Positions 1 through 6,399 are shown, counted from the stretch's first letter. The stretch: 9,739 bases of DNA from an uncultured Lachnospiraceae bacterium (GCA_934320845.1 CAKRFU010000042.1:1-9739); one strand, 5' to 3'. Notes: generated by a model not told the origin, from the sequence alone. A program made the numbers and translations.

Positions 1-1373
1 GCAAGGTTCATAAGGATAAGTGTACGTTGTCTTGCCTGGGAATTTTCGTAAGTTACATCATGGATTGAACTGTCATGTCCTATGTCTCTGAAATGAAGGT
101 TTACGGCTTCATGGATAGGTACTTCTTTAAGTGTAGCACCGATTTTTTCAGTCAGAATACACGCATTCTGATATGTTCGGTCAGTAGTTCCGAAACAAGG
201 CATCGTGACTGCACAGATACCGCTTCTGTCAAGTCCGAGCATATCAAAAGCTTTTGCAGTTACAAGAAGGGCAAGTGTTGAGTCAAGTCCGCCCGAAATT
301 CCGATAATAGCTGATTTGCAATGTGTGTGTTCAAGACGTTTTTTTAATCCTTTTGCCTGAATGTTTAATATCTCATCGCATCTGCGGTTGCGGTCATTTT
401 TGTCATTTGGAACAAATGGTGTTTTTTCAAAATGACGGGTGAGAATTGTTTCGCCAATATTTTTAAACTCGAATGTAGTTACTTCATAGCCGCTGTCCTC
501 AGGAGCGTTTATGACAAATGTTGACATTCGTCTGCGTTCACTTACAAGTTTGCCAAGGTCAATTTCACTTATTGCGATACCGTTTTCAAATCTTTTTGTC
601 TCAGCAAGTATACTTCCGTTTTCGGCTATTAAATTATGTCCTGCAAATACAAGGTCAGTTGAGGATTCACCCTCGCCGGCATCGGCATAGATGTAGCCGC
701 TTACAAGTCTTGCCGATTGATTTTTTACAAGTTCACGTCTGTAAAGGTCTTTGCCTGTAGTTTCGTCGCTAGCTGAAAGATTGGCAATAACAGTGGCAGA
801 AGCCATAGCGTGATAACATGATGGTGGAATAGGCATCCATAAGTCCTCGCAAATGTCAATGCCAATGACAAGTTCAGGAAGATTTTCTGCTTTGAAAAGC
901 TGGTTTGCACCAAAAGGAACAAATGAACATGTGTCACCAAGTTCAGGGATTTCTATATATGATACTTCTTTATTTCCTGTAGAGAAGTGTCTGGCTTCAT
1001 AAAATTCTGAATAATTTGGAATATGCTGTTTTGGAACTATTCCAAGAAGTTCACCATCAAATATTACGGCGGCGACATTATAAAGTTTGAAATTGAATAG
1101 AAAAGGTAAACCGACTATGGTTATCATATCAAGATTTTCTGATGCATTTATTATCTTTTTTAAACCGTCGAGTGAACCTTTAAGAAGAATATCCTGTAAA
1201 AAAAGGTCGCTGCATGTGTAGCCGGATATTACAAGTTCAGGGAAAACGGCAAGTTTTACGCCATGTTTATGTGCTGTATTCATTGATTTTATTATGTTTT
1301 CTGTATTAAAATCCGTATCACCGACTTTTATGTCAGGGGTGATGGCGGCTGCTTTTAAAAATTTATCTTTCAT
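1..1373 (-). CDS. nadE: Glutamine-dependent NAD+ synthetase, C-terminus cut by window edge
   Basis: Makes NAD+ from nicotinic acid adenine dinucleotide, ATP and glutamine-derived ammonia, in the cytoplasm, as the last step of NAD synthesis. About 457 codons are present, reading leftward from the ATG at 1373-1371. The N-terminal half is a nitrilase-like glutaminase: Glu46 in FPEL, Lys115 in GIVPKQ and Cys175 in GIDICEDLW form the expected Glu-Lys-Cys triad. The C-terminal half is the synthetase domain, with the PP-loop SGGLDST at residues 360-366 for ATP. Family members of this two-domain type run to about 640 residues, so roughly 180 residues lie beyond position 1. A GGAGG (CCTCC on the plus strand, 1388-1392) lies 14 bases before the ATG, rather far but the only candidate. 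No in-frame start lies nearer to it. The gene is monocistronic at its 5' end, with its own promoter. Identity is firm; only the C-terminus is unseen. Confidence 0.97.
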   Translation of the reverse strand, partial: MKDKFLKAAAITPDIKVGDTDFNTENIIKSMNTAHKHGVKLAVFPELVISGYTCSDLFLQDILLKGSLDGLKKIINASENLDMITIVGLPFLFNFKLYNVAAVIFDGELLGIVPKQHIPNYSEFYEARHFSTGNKEVSYIEIPELGDTCSFVPFGANQLFKAENLPELVIGIDICEDLWMPIPPSCYHAMASATVIANLSASDETTGKDLYRRELVKNQSARLVSGYIYADAGEGESSTDLVFAGHNLIAENGSILAETKRFENGIAISEIDLGKLVSERRRMSTFVINAPEDSGYEVTTFEFKNIGETILTRHFEKTPFVPNDKNDRNRRCDEILNIQAKGLKKRLEHTHCKSAIIGISGGLDSTLALLVTAKAFDMLGLDRSGICAVTMPCFGTTDRTYQNACILTEKIGATLKEVPIHEAVNLHFRDIGHDSSIHDVTYENSQARQRTLILMNL

Positions 1374-1415
1374 TTTTAATTTATTAACCTCCGTTGTTTT
1401 TCTCTGTTCATTGCA

Positions 1416-1424
1416 ATTATAGCA
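1416..1424 (-). promoter_or_regulatory. nadE promoter (extended -10)
   Basis: Read on the minus strand, this is TGCTATAAT, a perfect -10 with the TG extension. The hexamer 17 bases further upstream is a poor -35, which fits an extended -10 promoter. Transcription would start near 1409, giving a leader of about 35 bases that contains the nadE ribosome binding site. No riboswitch or operator fits in so short a leader. Confidence 0.6.
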
Positions 1425-1428
1425 TATA

Positions 1429-1456
1429 TTGACCGGGTTGTTTTAAATGATTTAAA
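1429..1456 (+). promoter_or_regulatory. Candidate promoter of a small orphan transcription unit
   Basis: TTGACC (1429-1434), a 16-base spacer and TTTAAA (1451-1456) with a TG at 1448-1449 in extended -10 position. It diverges from the nadE promoter, whose -10 lies only a few bases away. It matters because the bases that follow hold a hairpin, a ribosome binding site, a minimal ORF and a terminator with no other known owner. The -10 matches consensus at only four of six positions, so confidence is modest. Confidence 0.35.
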
Positions 1457-1464
1457 GAAAAAAA

Positions 1465-1492
1465 TAAGAATCGCCTGGAGTGACGATTCTTA
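1465..1492 (+). repeat. Inverted repeat directly before an orphan Shine-Dalgarno
   Basis: TAAGAATCG (1465-1473) pairs perfectly with CGATTCTTA (1484-1492), a 9-bp stem with a 10-base loop. The 3' arm runs straight into AGGAG (1493-1497). If transcribed from the candidate promoter at 1429-1456, this would be the 5' end of the RNA and could affect access to the ribosome binding site. The pairing is plain; the role is inference. Confidence 0.5.
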
Positions 1493-1517
1493 AGGAGAAG
1501 GTATGAAAAAAATTTAA
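1492..1517 (+). other. Orphan ribosome binding site with four-codon ORF (MKKI)
   Basis: AAGGAG (1492-1497), five bases, then ATG AAA AAA ATT TAA (1503-1517). The initiation site is as good as that of any gene here, yet the frame closes after four codons. It could be a leader peptide, a relic of a lost gene, or chance. No downstream gene is obviously governed by it, since a terminator-like hairpin follows at 1625. Confidence 0.25.
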
Positions 1518-1522
1518 GCACT

Positions 1523-1547
1523 ATCAAATGATTTCGTTTCATTTGAT
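1523..1547. repeat. Short perfect inverted repeat
   Basis: ATCAAATGA (1523-1531) and TCATTTGAT (1539-1547) form a 9-bp stem around a 7-base loop. It lacks a following T-run, so it is not an obvious terminator. It is the second hairpin of the candidate small unit, just after the four-codon ORF. Confidence 0.45.
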
Positions 1548-1624
1548 GATGTTATAATAACAATCGAATGTGAACCTGCAATGTTGTTTTTGTTAATTAA
1601 ATGTGAACAATTTTTTAAATAAAA

Positions 1625-1660
1625 AAATCAGGAAAAAAATAACTATTCCTGATTTCTTTT
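1625..1660 (+). terminator. Terminator-like hairpin, possibly bidirectional
   Basis: AAATCAGGAA (1625-1634) pairs with TTCCTGATTT (1646-1655), a perfect 10-bp stem with an 11-base loop. CTTTT follows on the plus strand. On the minus strand the second arm continues into more T residues, so it could stop transcription in either direction. No recognised gene ends here, which supports a short transcript arriving from the 1429-1456 promoter. Confidence 0.5.
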
Positions 1661-1840
1661 GGGCGTTAAAAAATATTAAATTAAATTTATGAGTGTCACT
1701 GTATTGTCATCATCAGATAAAAGTAACATTCGTAAATGTATAGATGCCCTCTATATCTGTATTGTGTCTGACACATCAACATTTGTGATATTACGCCTGA
1801 AATCAGTTTTGGTCAAGAGTATTGTGGCAATAAAAAATAA
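1661..1840. other. Gene-free spacer, no recognised function
   Basis: I see no convincing coding frame or known RNA. Two small palindromes stand out: TATAGA/TCTATA (1739-1744 and 1750-1755) and TGTGTC-T-GACACA (1763-1775). The latter is a perfect 13-base palindrome that could be a protein-binding site upstream of the Lrp-type gene, but nothing ties it to a specific regulator. Confidence 0.4.
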
Positions 1841-1871
1841 TTTACAGAATTAATGAGTTTTATGCTATTAT
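1841..1871 (+). promoter_or_regulatory. Candidate promoter of the Lrp-kinase operon
   Basis: TTTACA (1841-1846) and TGC followed by TATTAT (1866-1871), spacer 19. The TG extension partly makes up for the long spacer. An overlapping TATAAT at 1869-1874 lacks a good -35. Start would be near 1878, leaving a leader of about 130 bases before the ATG at 2011. Confidence 0.4.
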
Positions 1872-1907
1872 AATAAGTATAAAAACATAAAACTTAATTT
1901 TATTAGG

Positions 1908-1918
1908 CTGATAATCAG
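1908..1918. promoter_or_regulatory. Possible operator palindrome in the Lrp leader
   Basis: CTGAT-A-ATCAG, a perfect 11-base odd palindrome flanked by G and C at matching distance. It lies about 30 bases beyond the candidate transcription start. Lrp/AsnC proteins commonly bind imperfect palindromes of about 15 bp near their own promoters, so autoregulation is plausible. No copies elsewhere in the window support it. Confidence 0.25.
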
Positions 1919-2010
1919 ACGTTTTATCCGAAATAAACTTAAAAGTCTGAAATAAATTTTGAATATTGATATTAATATAGTAAAAATATGCCGGCAGTAT
2001 GGAGGAAAAA

Positions 2011-2457
2011 ATGAAAAATGATGAATTAGATAATATTGATAAAATGATAATAACGATGCTTCAGGAAAATGCAAGAATGTCGTTGAAAGAGATTGCACAA
2101 AAGGTTTATCTGTCATCACCTGCTGTGTCAGCAAGAATTGAAAATCTTGTACAGAATGGATATATAGAGGGGTTTCATGCAAGAATAAATCCGATAAAAC
2201 TAGGATACCACATAAAGGCATTTATAAATCTTGAGGTGTCACCAATCGACAAAAAGGACTTTTATCCTTATATAAATAGTTGTAAAAATGTTGTAGAATG
2301 TAATTGTGTAACAGGTGATTATTCGATGCTTCTTGAAGTGTTGTTTCCAAGTACAGATGAATTAGACCAATTTATAGGAGAATTGCAGAAGTATGGCAGG
2401 ACAAAAACACTTATCGTATTTTCAACCTGCGTGGAGTACAGAGGGCTTCAAATGTAA
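2011..2457 (+). CDS. Lrp/AsnC-family transcriptional regulator
   Basis: DNA-binding regulator of the feast/famine type, 148 residues, the usual size. Residues 1-60 carry the winged helix-turn-helix (helix-turn-helix around KEIAQKVYLSSPAVSARIEN). Residues about 65-140 are the RAM/AsnC ligand-binding fold, with the family's TGDYS turn at about 105-109. Such proteins form dimers to octamers and usually sense an amino acid; the ligand cannot be read here. I chose ATG 2011 because GGAGG (2001-2005) sits five bases before it. An upstream in-frame ATG at 1999 overlaps that ribosome binding site and would add only four residues. A kinase-like gene follows after 16 bases, so the two are probably one operon. 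Which promoters it controls is unknown; its own is the simplest guess. Confidence 0.93.
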   Translation: MKNDELDNIDKMIITMLQENARMSLKEIAQKVYLSSPAVSARIENLVQNGYIEGFHARINPIKLGYHIKAFINLEVSPIDKKDFYPYINSCKNVVECNCVTGDYSMLLEVLFPSTDELDQFIGELQKYGRTKTLIVFSTCVEYRGLQM

Positions 2458-2473
2458 TAATGGAGGGGAAAAG

Positions 2474-4432
2474 TTGGAATTTACAAAAGCGTTTGATAAT
2501 ATGCCTGTCAGTGTTATTGTAATCAAACGAAACTTAGAAAAAAATATTGGTTTTGAAGAGGTTTATTTAAATAATGCACTTAAAAAAAAGAAAAGTCTGA
2601 TAGCTCATACAGATAATAATATTCTTTATTTTCTTTTTAAAGATAAATACAATCAGTTGATACATGTAATTGAGGAGATATTTAACGGGGTTAAGAAGAC
2701 AGAGGTTATTTCTTCATATAATTTAGAACTTGGGGGATATTTTTCGGCAGAATTTTATTTGGCAGGGGATGAAAATTATTGCATATGTGTGTTTAGGGAA
2801 GAAATGGAGATTGTCAGCAGCAGAAATATTTTTACTGCGATAAAGGATGCATTTTATGTAGTATCAATATGTAATATGAAAGAGGACAGTATTTATATCT
2901 TTGAACAGATGCGTGGAGATGAACATGATACAGGTCATATGATGAATTATACGCGGTATGTATCAAATATTACAGAAAAAATAATATCAAAAGAGTATCT
3001 TGAAGATGTAAGAAATTTTATGAATAGAGAACATATAAGAAAAGTTCTTTCAGAAGAAAAAAGAATGTTATCTTTTGAATATATGAGATATATAAATTCA
3101 GAACAGAAATTTTTGCTGAGCCGAATGAGTTTTATATGGCTTAATTCCGATGAAAATGGCATTGTTAGAGAGTGTGTTATGACTGTCAAAGATATTCATG
3201 AGGAAAAACTGAGAGAAATTATGGAAAATAAGTCTCTTAAATCTGCCTATGATGTTTCAAATGTGGCAAATGAAGCAAAAAATGCATTTCTAAGACATAT
3301 CGGTCAACATATGAAAGCTCCGGTAAATTATATTATGGGAGTTACTGATATGTTAAGTACGTCAAAAAATTATTGTGAGACTAATGAGATTTATATAAAA
3401 AAGATAAGAGAGGCATCTGAATTGCTTCTTGAAAATATAAAAAAAATTGTAGATGTAAGCAGAATAGAAGTAGGTGACATAAAATTTTTATTTGAAAGAA
3501 TATCTATAAAAGAACTTTTAGGAGAAATTATAAATGAAATTGCTGTTTATATAGAAGAAAAAAAACATGAGCTGAGTGTGAATTTTGATGAAGTTATACA
3601 TGATTATGTTTTTATTGACAAAATGAGATTAAAGCAGGTAATAAAGAACATTTTATTAAATGCGGTTCAGTACACGGATGTTAATGGAAATATAAAAATT
3701 AAAGTTGTGGAGAGTAGACAAAAATTTGGAGAAATATATATATACAGATTTATTATAGAAGATAATGGTCCGGGAATTGATGAGAAGATTATTGAAAAGG
3801 CTGTAAAAAGTATTCCTTTAGATTTTTCACAAAAGACAAAAGGAAGTGGAATCGGATTAGGATTGTGGCTTTCTAACAATATTATCAGAGTTTTAAACGG
3901 CGAGCTGGAAATAGAAAGCAGTTTAGGTGTCGGAACGAGATGTACTATAAGTTTACCTGTTTCGACGGATAAAAATTATTTTCAGAATGATGAAGATACG
4001 GTTGTTAAAGCAATCATGGCAGAATCAGGCGGTAAAAAAATAAATTCCATAAAACGAATTTTGATAGTCCAAAATCTTATAACATCAAAAAACTTATTAA
4101 GGCAAAAACTTAAATATTTGGGTTTTTTGGTTGAAAGTGCATCTACCGGCAGCGAAGCACTGTGTATGTATAAGGAAAGAGGAGCAGGATATTATTCGGC
4201 AATAATAACAGATGCTCAGCTTCCTGAAAAAAACGGTTATGATTTGGCTTTGCAGATAAGAAAATACGAGAAGAGCAATGGAGGGTATCTTCCTATAATA
4301 GCAATGTCAAAATCTGAATTTTCGGAGGAAAATATATACTCAAAGGAGATGGGAATAACATTGCAGATAGACAAAGATGCGGATGTATCTGTATTAAGAG
4401 CTGCATTTGATAAAATAAATATACAAAAATAA
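2474..4432 (+). CDS. Hybrid sensor histidine kinase with degenerate H-box and receiver
   Basis: 652 residues, probably cytoplasmic: no signal peptide or membrane segment seen. Residues 1-110 and 120-245 look like diverged PAS-type sensor regions. A short helical linker follows, then a HisKA-like region (about 268-335), HATPase (about 380-497) and receiver (about 526-650). The ATP site looks sound: N-box with Asn392/Asn396, DNGPG at 430-434, GSGIGLGL at 457-464. Where the usual SHE(I/L)RTP motif carries the phosphorylated His, this protein reads GQHMKAP (277-283): Gln278 replaces His, and a His occupies the next position. In the receiver, the acidic pair after the first strand is Gln533-Asn534, whereas Asp580, Ser612 and Lys634 are kept. 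Start is TTG 2474, five bases after GGAGGGG (2462-2468); an upstream in-frame ATG at 2393 lies deep inside the Lrp gene and lacks support. No separate response regulator is adjacent; the Lrp-type regulator may be its partner. Confidence 0.9.
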   Translation: MEFTKAFDNMPVSVIVIKRNLEKNIGFEEVYLNNALKKKKSLIAHTDNNILYFLFKDKYNQLIHVIEEIFNGVKKTEVISSYNLELGGYFSAEFYLAGDENYCICVFREEMEIVSSRNIFTAIKDAFYVVSICNMKEDSIYIFEQMRGDEHDTGHMMNYTRYVSNITEKIISKEYLEDVRNFMNREHIRKVLSEEKRMLSFEYMRYINSEQKFLLSRMSFIWLNSDENGIVRECVMTVKDIHEEKLREIMENKSLKSAYDVSNVANEAKNAFLRHIGQHMKAPVNYIMGVTDMLSTSKNYCETNEIYIKKIREASELLLENIKKIVDVSRIEVGDIKFLFERISIKELLGEIINEIAVYIEEKKHELSVNFDEVIHDYVFIDKMRLKQVIKNILLNAVQYTDVNGNIKIKVVESRQKFGEIYIYRFIIEDNGPGIDEKIIEKAVKSIPLDFSQKTKGSGIGLGLWLSNNIIRVLNGELEIESSLGVGTRCTISLPVSTDKNYFQNDEDTVVKAIMAESGGKKINSIKRILIVQNLITSKNLLRQKLKYLGFLVESASTGSEALCMYKERGAGYYSAIITDAQLPEKNGYDLALQIRKYEKSNGGYLPIIAMSKSEFSEENIYSKEMGITLQIDKDADVSVLRAAFDKINIQK

Positions 4433-4451
4433 GATACCGAATGTGAAGTAT

Positions 4452-4503
4452 ATACCGCCCCCAAAAAGTTAGACCTAAAAATCTAACTATTGGGGGTTGG
4501 TAT
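4452..4503. terminator. Long imperfect inverted repeat between convergent genes
   Basis: Arms 4452-4473 and 4482-4503 pair as ATACC, CCCCCAA and AGTTAGA with their complements, broken by a one-base bulge and a short mismatch, around an 8-base loop. It starts 20 bases after the kinase stop and abuts the stop codon of the perR-like gene. Read on the minus strand, the AGTTAGA stem is followed by TTTTT, so it could terminate the perR transcript; plus-strand termination is less clear. The CCCCCAAAAAGTTAGA arm also resembles, from memory, IS3/IS150-type terminal repeats, so a solo remnant or miniature element is an alternative. Confidence 0.55.
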
Positions 4504-4920
4504 TTAAATATTCTTTAAATTTTCATTTTTGTTTAAATCTGAACAGCAGTCACCACAAAGACCATGAAAAAGTACCGTGTGTCCCTCAATTTTTCCGGGA
4601 AAATTGGCATTAGCAATGATGTCTATATGGCTTATAGAATCCATTTCGATATCTAATAATTTTTTACATGATCTGCAAAAAAAGTGATTATGAGGAACAG
4701 AATTTCCATCAAAGTGAACAAAACCGTCACCGCAATCTATTTGAATAGCTTCTCCATGCTCAACGAGAAAATTTAGATTTCTGTAGACGGTGCCAAGGCT
4801 TATATTAGGAAATAGTTTTTGAATATTTGCGTAAACCGTGTCAGCCGTCGGATGGCATGTGACAGATTTCAGATAGTCTTTGATAGCCTCACGCTGTTTG
4901 CTGTATCTAATAGCAGACAT
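4504..4920 (-). CDS. perR: Fur-family repressor, PerR-like
   Basis: Metal-dependent repressor of 138 residues, the family's usual size. The N-terminal winged helix (1-75) contains SLGTVYRNLNFLVEHG, and the C-terminal part is the dimerisation domain. The regulatory-metal ligands of PerR can all be placed: His23 (CHPTAD), Asp71 (HFDG), His77 and His79 (HNH), and Asp90 (LLDIE). Asp rather than Glu at the last site favours PerR over Fur. Cys82/Cys85 and Cys122/Cys125 form the structural zinc site. PerR proteins sense H2O2 by metal-catalysed His oxidation and then leave the DNA. ATG 4920 lies eight bases after AGGAG; an in-frame GTG at 4929-4927 overlaps that site and is unlikely. Its promoter carries an operator shared with the rubrerythrin gene, implying autoregulation. 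A Zur or Fur role is possible but less likely. Confidence 0.88.
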   Translation of the reverse strand: MSAIRYSKQREAIKDYLKSVTCHPTADTVYANIQKLFPNISLGTVYRNLNFLVEHGEAIQIDCGDGFVHFDGNSVPHNHFFCRSCKKLLDIEMDSISHIDIIANANFPGKIEGHTVLFHGLCGDCCSDLNKNENLKNI

Positions 4921-4971
4921 AAAAATCACTCCTATGTAATAATATAAAATAAAGGGTTTTTAAGTTCTAAA

Positions 4972-4986
4972 CAATAATAATTACTA
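4972..4986 (-). promoter_or_regulatory. PerR-box-like operator of the perR-like gene
   Basis: Read on the minus strand this is TAGTAATTATTATTG, a near-palindrome around TAATTATTA. It resembles the 7-1-7 PerR box (TTATAATNATTATAA) and differs by one base from the site at the rubrerythrin promoter. It begins a few bases past the expected start of transcription, a position suited to repression. Confidence 0.65.
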
Positions 4987-4995
4987 ATTAAATAT

Positions 4996-5024
4996 ATTAT
5001 AGCAATAAAATAATAGAATGTCAA
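4996..5024 (-). promoter_or_regulatory. Promoter of the perR-like gene
   Basis: On the minus strand: TTGACA (5024-5019), a 17-base spacer ending in TGC, and TATAAT (5001-4996). Both hexamers are perfect and the -10 is extended, so this is the most consensus-like promoter in the window. Start is expected near 4989, which puts the operator at about +3 to +17. Confidence 0.85.
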
Positions 5025-5045
5025 AAAAACTGATTTACTTAATAG

Positions 5046-5073
5046 TGGAAATAAAAAAAATATATTGTATAAT
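5046..5073 (+). promoter_or_regulatory. Candidate promoter of the HD-GYP gene
   Basis: TATAAT (5068-5073) is perfect. The best -35 at 16 bases is TGGAAA (5046-5051), four of six matches. The start would be near 5080, with a leader of about 70 bases. It is divergent from the perR promoter; the two -35 elements are about 20 bases apart. The PerR-like box lies upstream of it, so repression of this promoter is not obvious. Confidence 0.35.
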
Positions 5074-5152
5074 ATATATGTAAAAAAATTAAAGAATATA
5101 ATTTGAAAAAATAATTTTGTAAAAGTACATTAGTGATAAAAGGAGAGTAAAA

Positions 5153-6214
5153 ATGGCACAAATGCGTATTCGGCTAAATAGGCTGAAAAGCGGAATGATA
5201 ATAAAGGACAATATCTATTCAAAGACAGGGACGTTCTTGATTGGTTCAGGAACGGTTGTTACACAGGAAATTATTGAACTTTTGACGAAGCATTTTATAG
5301 ATTTTGTAAATGTTGAATATAGTGTGGCTGAAGAAAGCAATCAGGAAGTAAGTAAAATAACACCTGAACAGGAAAAGGCTTTTAAAGAGGGATTTCAAAT
5401 TGCAGAGGACACTGTATCAAGAAATCTTAAAGAAATTGCATCAAATGATAAGGATGTAGATGTTAATGAATTGCTTGACTCGTTGAACGAGGTCGTGACT
5501 AAGGCTGATACTACAGTAAATCTGTGCGTGTTACTGTCAAAGATGAAAGAGAATGCGGCGGGACTTTATAACCATTCTGTTAATGTCGCATTATGGGGAC
5601 AGATACTTGCAGGCTGGATGGGATATAGTGCGGAAATGATTGATAGAGTTGCGATAGCGGGAATTCTGCATGATATTGGTATTCTTAAATTTGCACAAAA
5701 TGAATTAAATGGATTTTCTTTTCATAAGGAACTTGAAAAGGGATCTTTTACAAAACATACGATGTATGGGTATGAATTGGTTAAAAATAAGGATTTGGAT
5801 CAGAGTATTAAACAGGCAGTTTTGACACATCATGAGCATGCCGATGGAACAGGTTTTCCACTTGGTGTTGACAATAAGAGTATAAATCCGATAGCAAGAG
5901 TTATTGCGATAGCCGATGTATACGATACTATGCTTATGAAAGAAATAGGATTTAGAAAGCTGTCTCCTTTCGAGGTTTTGATACAGTTAAGCGAAACTCA
6001 GAGTAAAAATTTTGACCCGGTCGCTCTTTTGACATTTACATCGAGACTTGCACAGACATTTATACAGTGTAAGGTAAGGCTGAACAATGGTCAGGAGGGA
6101 AGAATAATTTTATTTAATAAATATAATATATTGAGACCGCTTGTACAGATAGGAACAGGATTTGTGGATCTTGCATTGAGAAATGATTTGCATATAGTTG
6201 AGTTGCTGGATTAA
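5153..6214 (+). CDS. HD-GYP-type phosphohydrolase, probable cyclic-di-nucleotide phosphodiesterase
   Basis: 353 residues, cytoplasmic, no receiver or membrane segment. Residues 1-60 form an N-terminal region of the kind often found before HD-GYP domains (LKSGMIIKDNIY). Residues about 138-265 are the HD-GYP domain: His141, His173-Asp174, His202, His226-His227, DGTGFP (231-236) and Asp255 give nearly the full metal-ligand set. Two departures: the motif HDIGK reads HDIGI, losing Lys177, and GYP reads GFP, a common mild variant. HD-GYP enzymes hydrolyse c-di-GMP to GMP, so this could lower c-di-GMP and affect surface or motility behaviour; substrate and activity are inferred. Residues 300-353 are a small C-terminal domain. 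The ATG follows AAAGGAG by seven bases. It sits alone between the divergent perR-like gene and the convergent rubrerythrin gene. Confidence 0.85.
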   Translation: MAQMRIRLNRLKSGMIIKDNIYSKTGTFLIGSGTVVTQEIIELLTKHFIDFVNVEYSVAEESNQEVSKITPEQEKAFKEGFQIAEDTVSRNLKEIASNDKDVDVNELLDSLNEVVTKADTTVNLCVLLSKMKENAAGLYNHSVNVALWGQILAGWMGYSAEMIDRVAIAGILHDIGILKFAQNELNGFSFHKELEKGSFTKHTMYGYELVKNKDLDQSIKQAVLTHHEHADGTGFPLGVDNKSINPIARVIAIADVYDTMLMKEIGFRKLSPFEVLIQLSETQSKNFDPVALLTFTSRLAQTFIQCKVRLNNGQEGRIILFNKYNILRPLVQIGTGFVDLALRNDLHIVELLD

Positions 6215-6242
6215 AAATAACTGAATAAGAAAATAACTGTAA

Positions 6243-6336
6243 TAAAAAAGCAGCTGTATTTAAGTGTTTTGTACTACCTTGGAAAGTTTAAATTTTTCAG
6301 GTATCAAATATAATTAAAGTACAGCTGCTTTTTATA
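6243..6336 (+). terminator. Long-looped terminator after the HD-GYP gene
   Basis: TAAAAAGCAGCTGTA (6244-6258 region) pairs with TACAGCTGCTTTTTA (6320-6334), a stem of about 15 bp followed by T-rich sequence. The 61-base interior can extend the stem (TTTAA/TTAAA with a bulged G) and form an inner hairpin (TACCT 6275-6279 with AGGTA 6299-6303). The outer arm plus T-run suits an intrinsic terminator, though the long structured interior is unusual. Confidence 0.5.
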
Positions 6337-6379
6337 TTTTTATGTTATAGGAAACTTTTCGTTTCCTATAACATAAAAA
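6337..6379. repeat. Perfect 19-bp stem-loop
   Basis: Arms 6337-6355 and 6361-6379 are exact reverse complements (core TATGTTATAGGAAAC) around the 5-base loop TTTTC. It starts directly where the preceding terminator ends. A-tract and T-tract at the ends allow it to act as a terminator from either side. It could alternatively be part of a dispersed intergenic repeat together with the next element. Confidence 0.6.
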
Positions 6380-6399
6380 ACACTCCGTGAGGATGCACA

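Noticed and set aside
1999..2010. Upstream ATG for the Lrp-type gene
   Set aside because: It overlaps the GGAGG that serves ATG 2011, so it cannot have that ribosome binding site.
1868..2221. Minus-strand open frame of 117 codons opposite the Lrp-type gene
   Set aside because: It lies antisense to a clear family member, has no ribosome binding site and its translation resembles nothing known.
2393..2473. ATG start of the kinase inside the Lrp-type gene
   Set aside because: No ribosome binding site; the added 27 residues are an out-of-frame reading of the Lrp C-terminus. TTG 2474 has GGAGGGG at correct spacing.
4921..4929. GTG start adding three residues to the perR-like protein
   Set aside because: It overlaps the AGGAG that precedes ATG 4920.
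4930..5152. Cyclic-di-GMP riboswitch before the HD-GYP gene
   Set aside because: The leader is AT-rich and only about 70 bases, with none of the conserved GEMM-type sequence.
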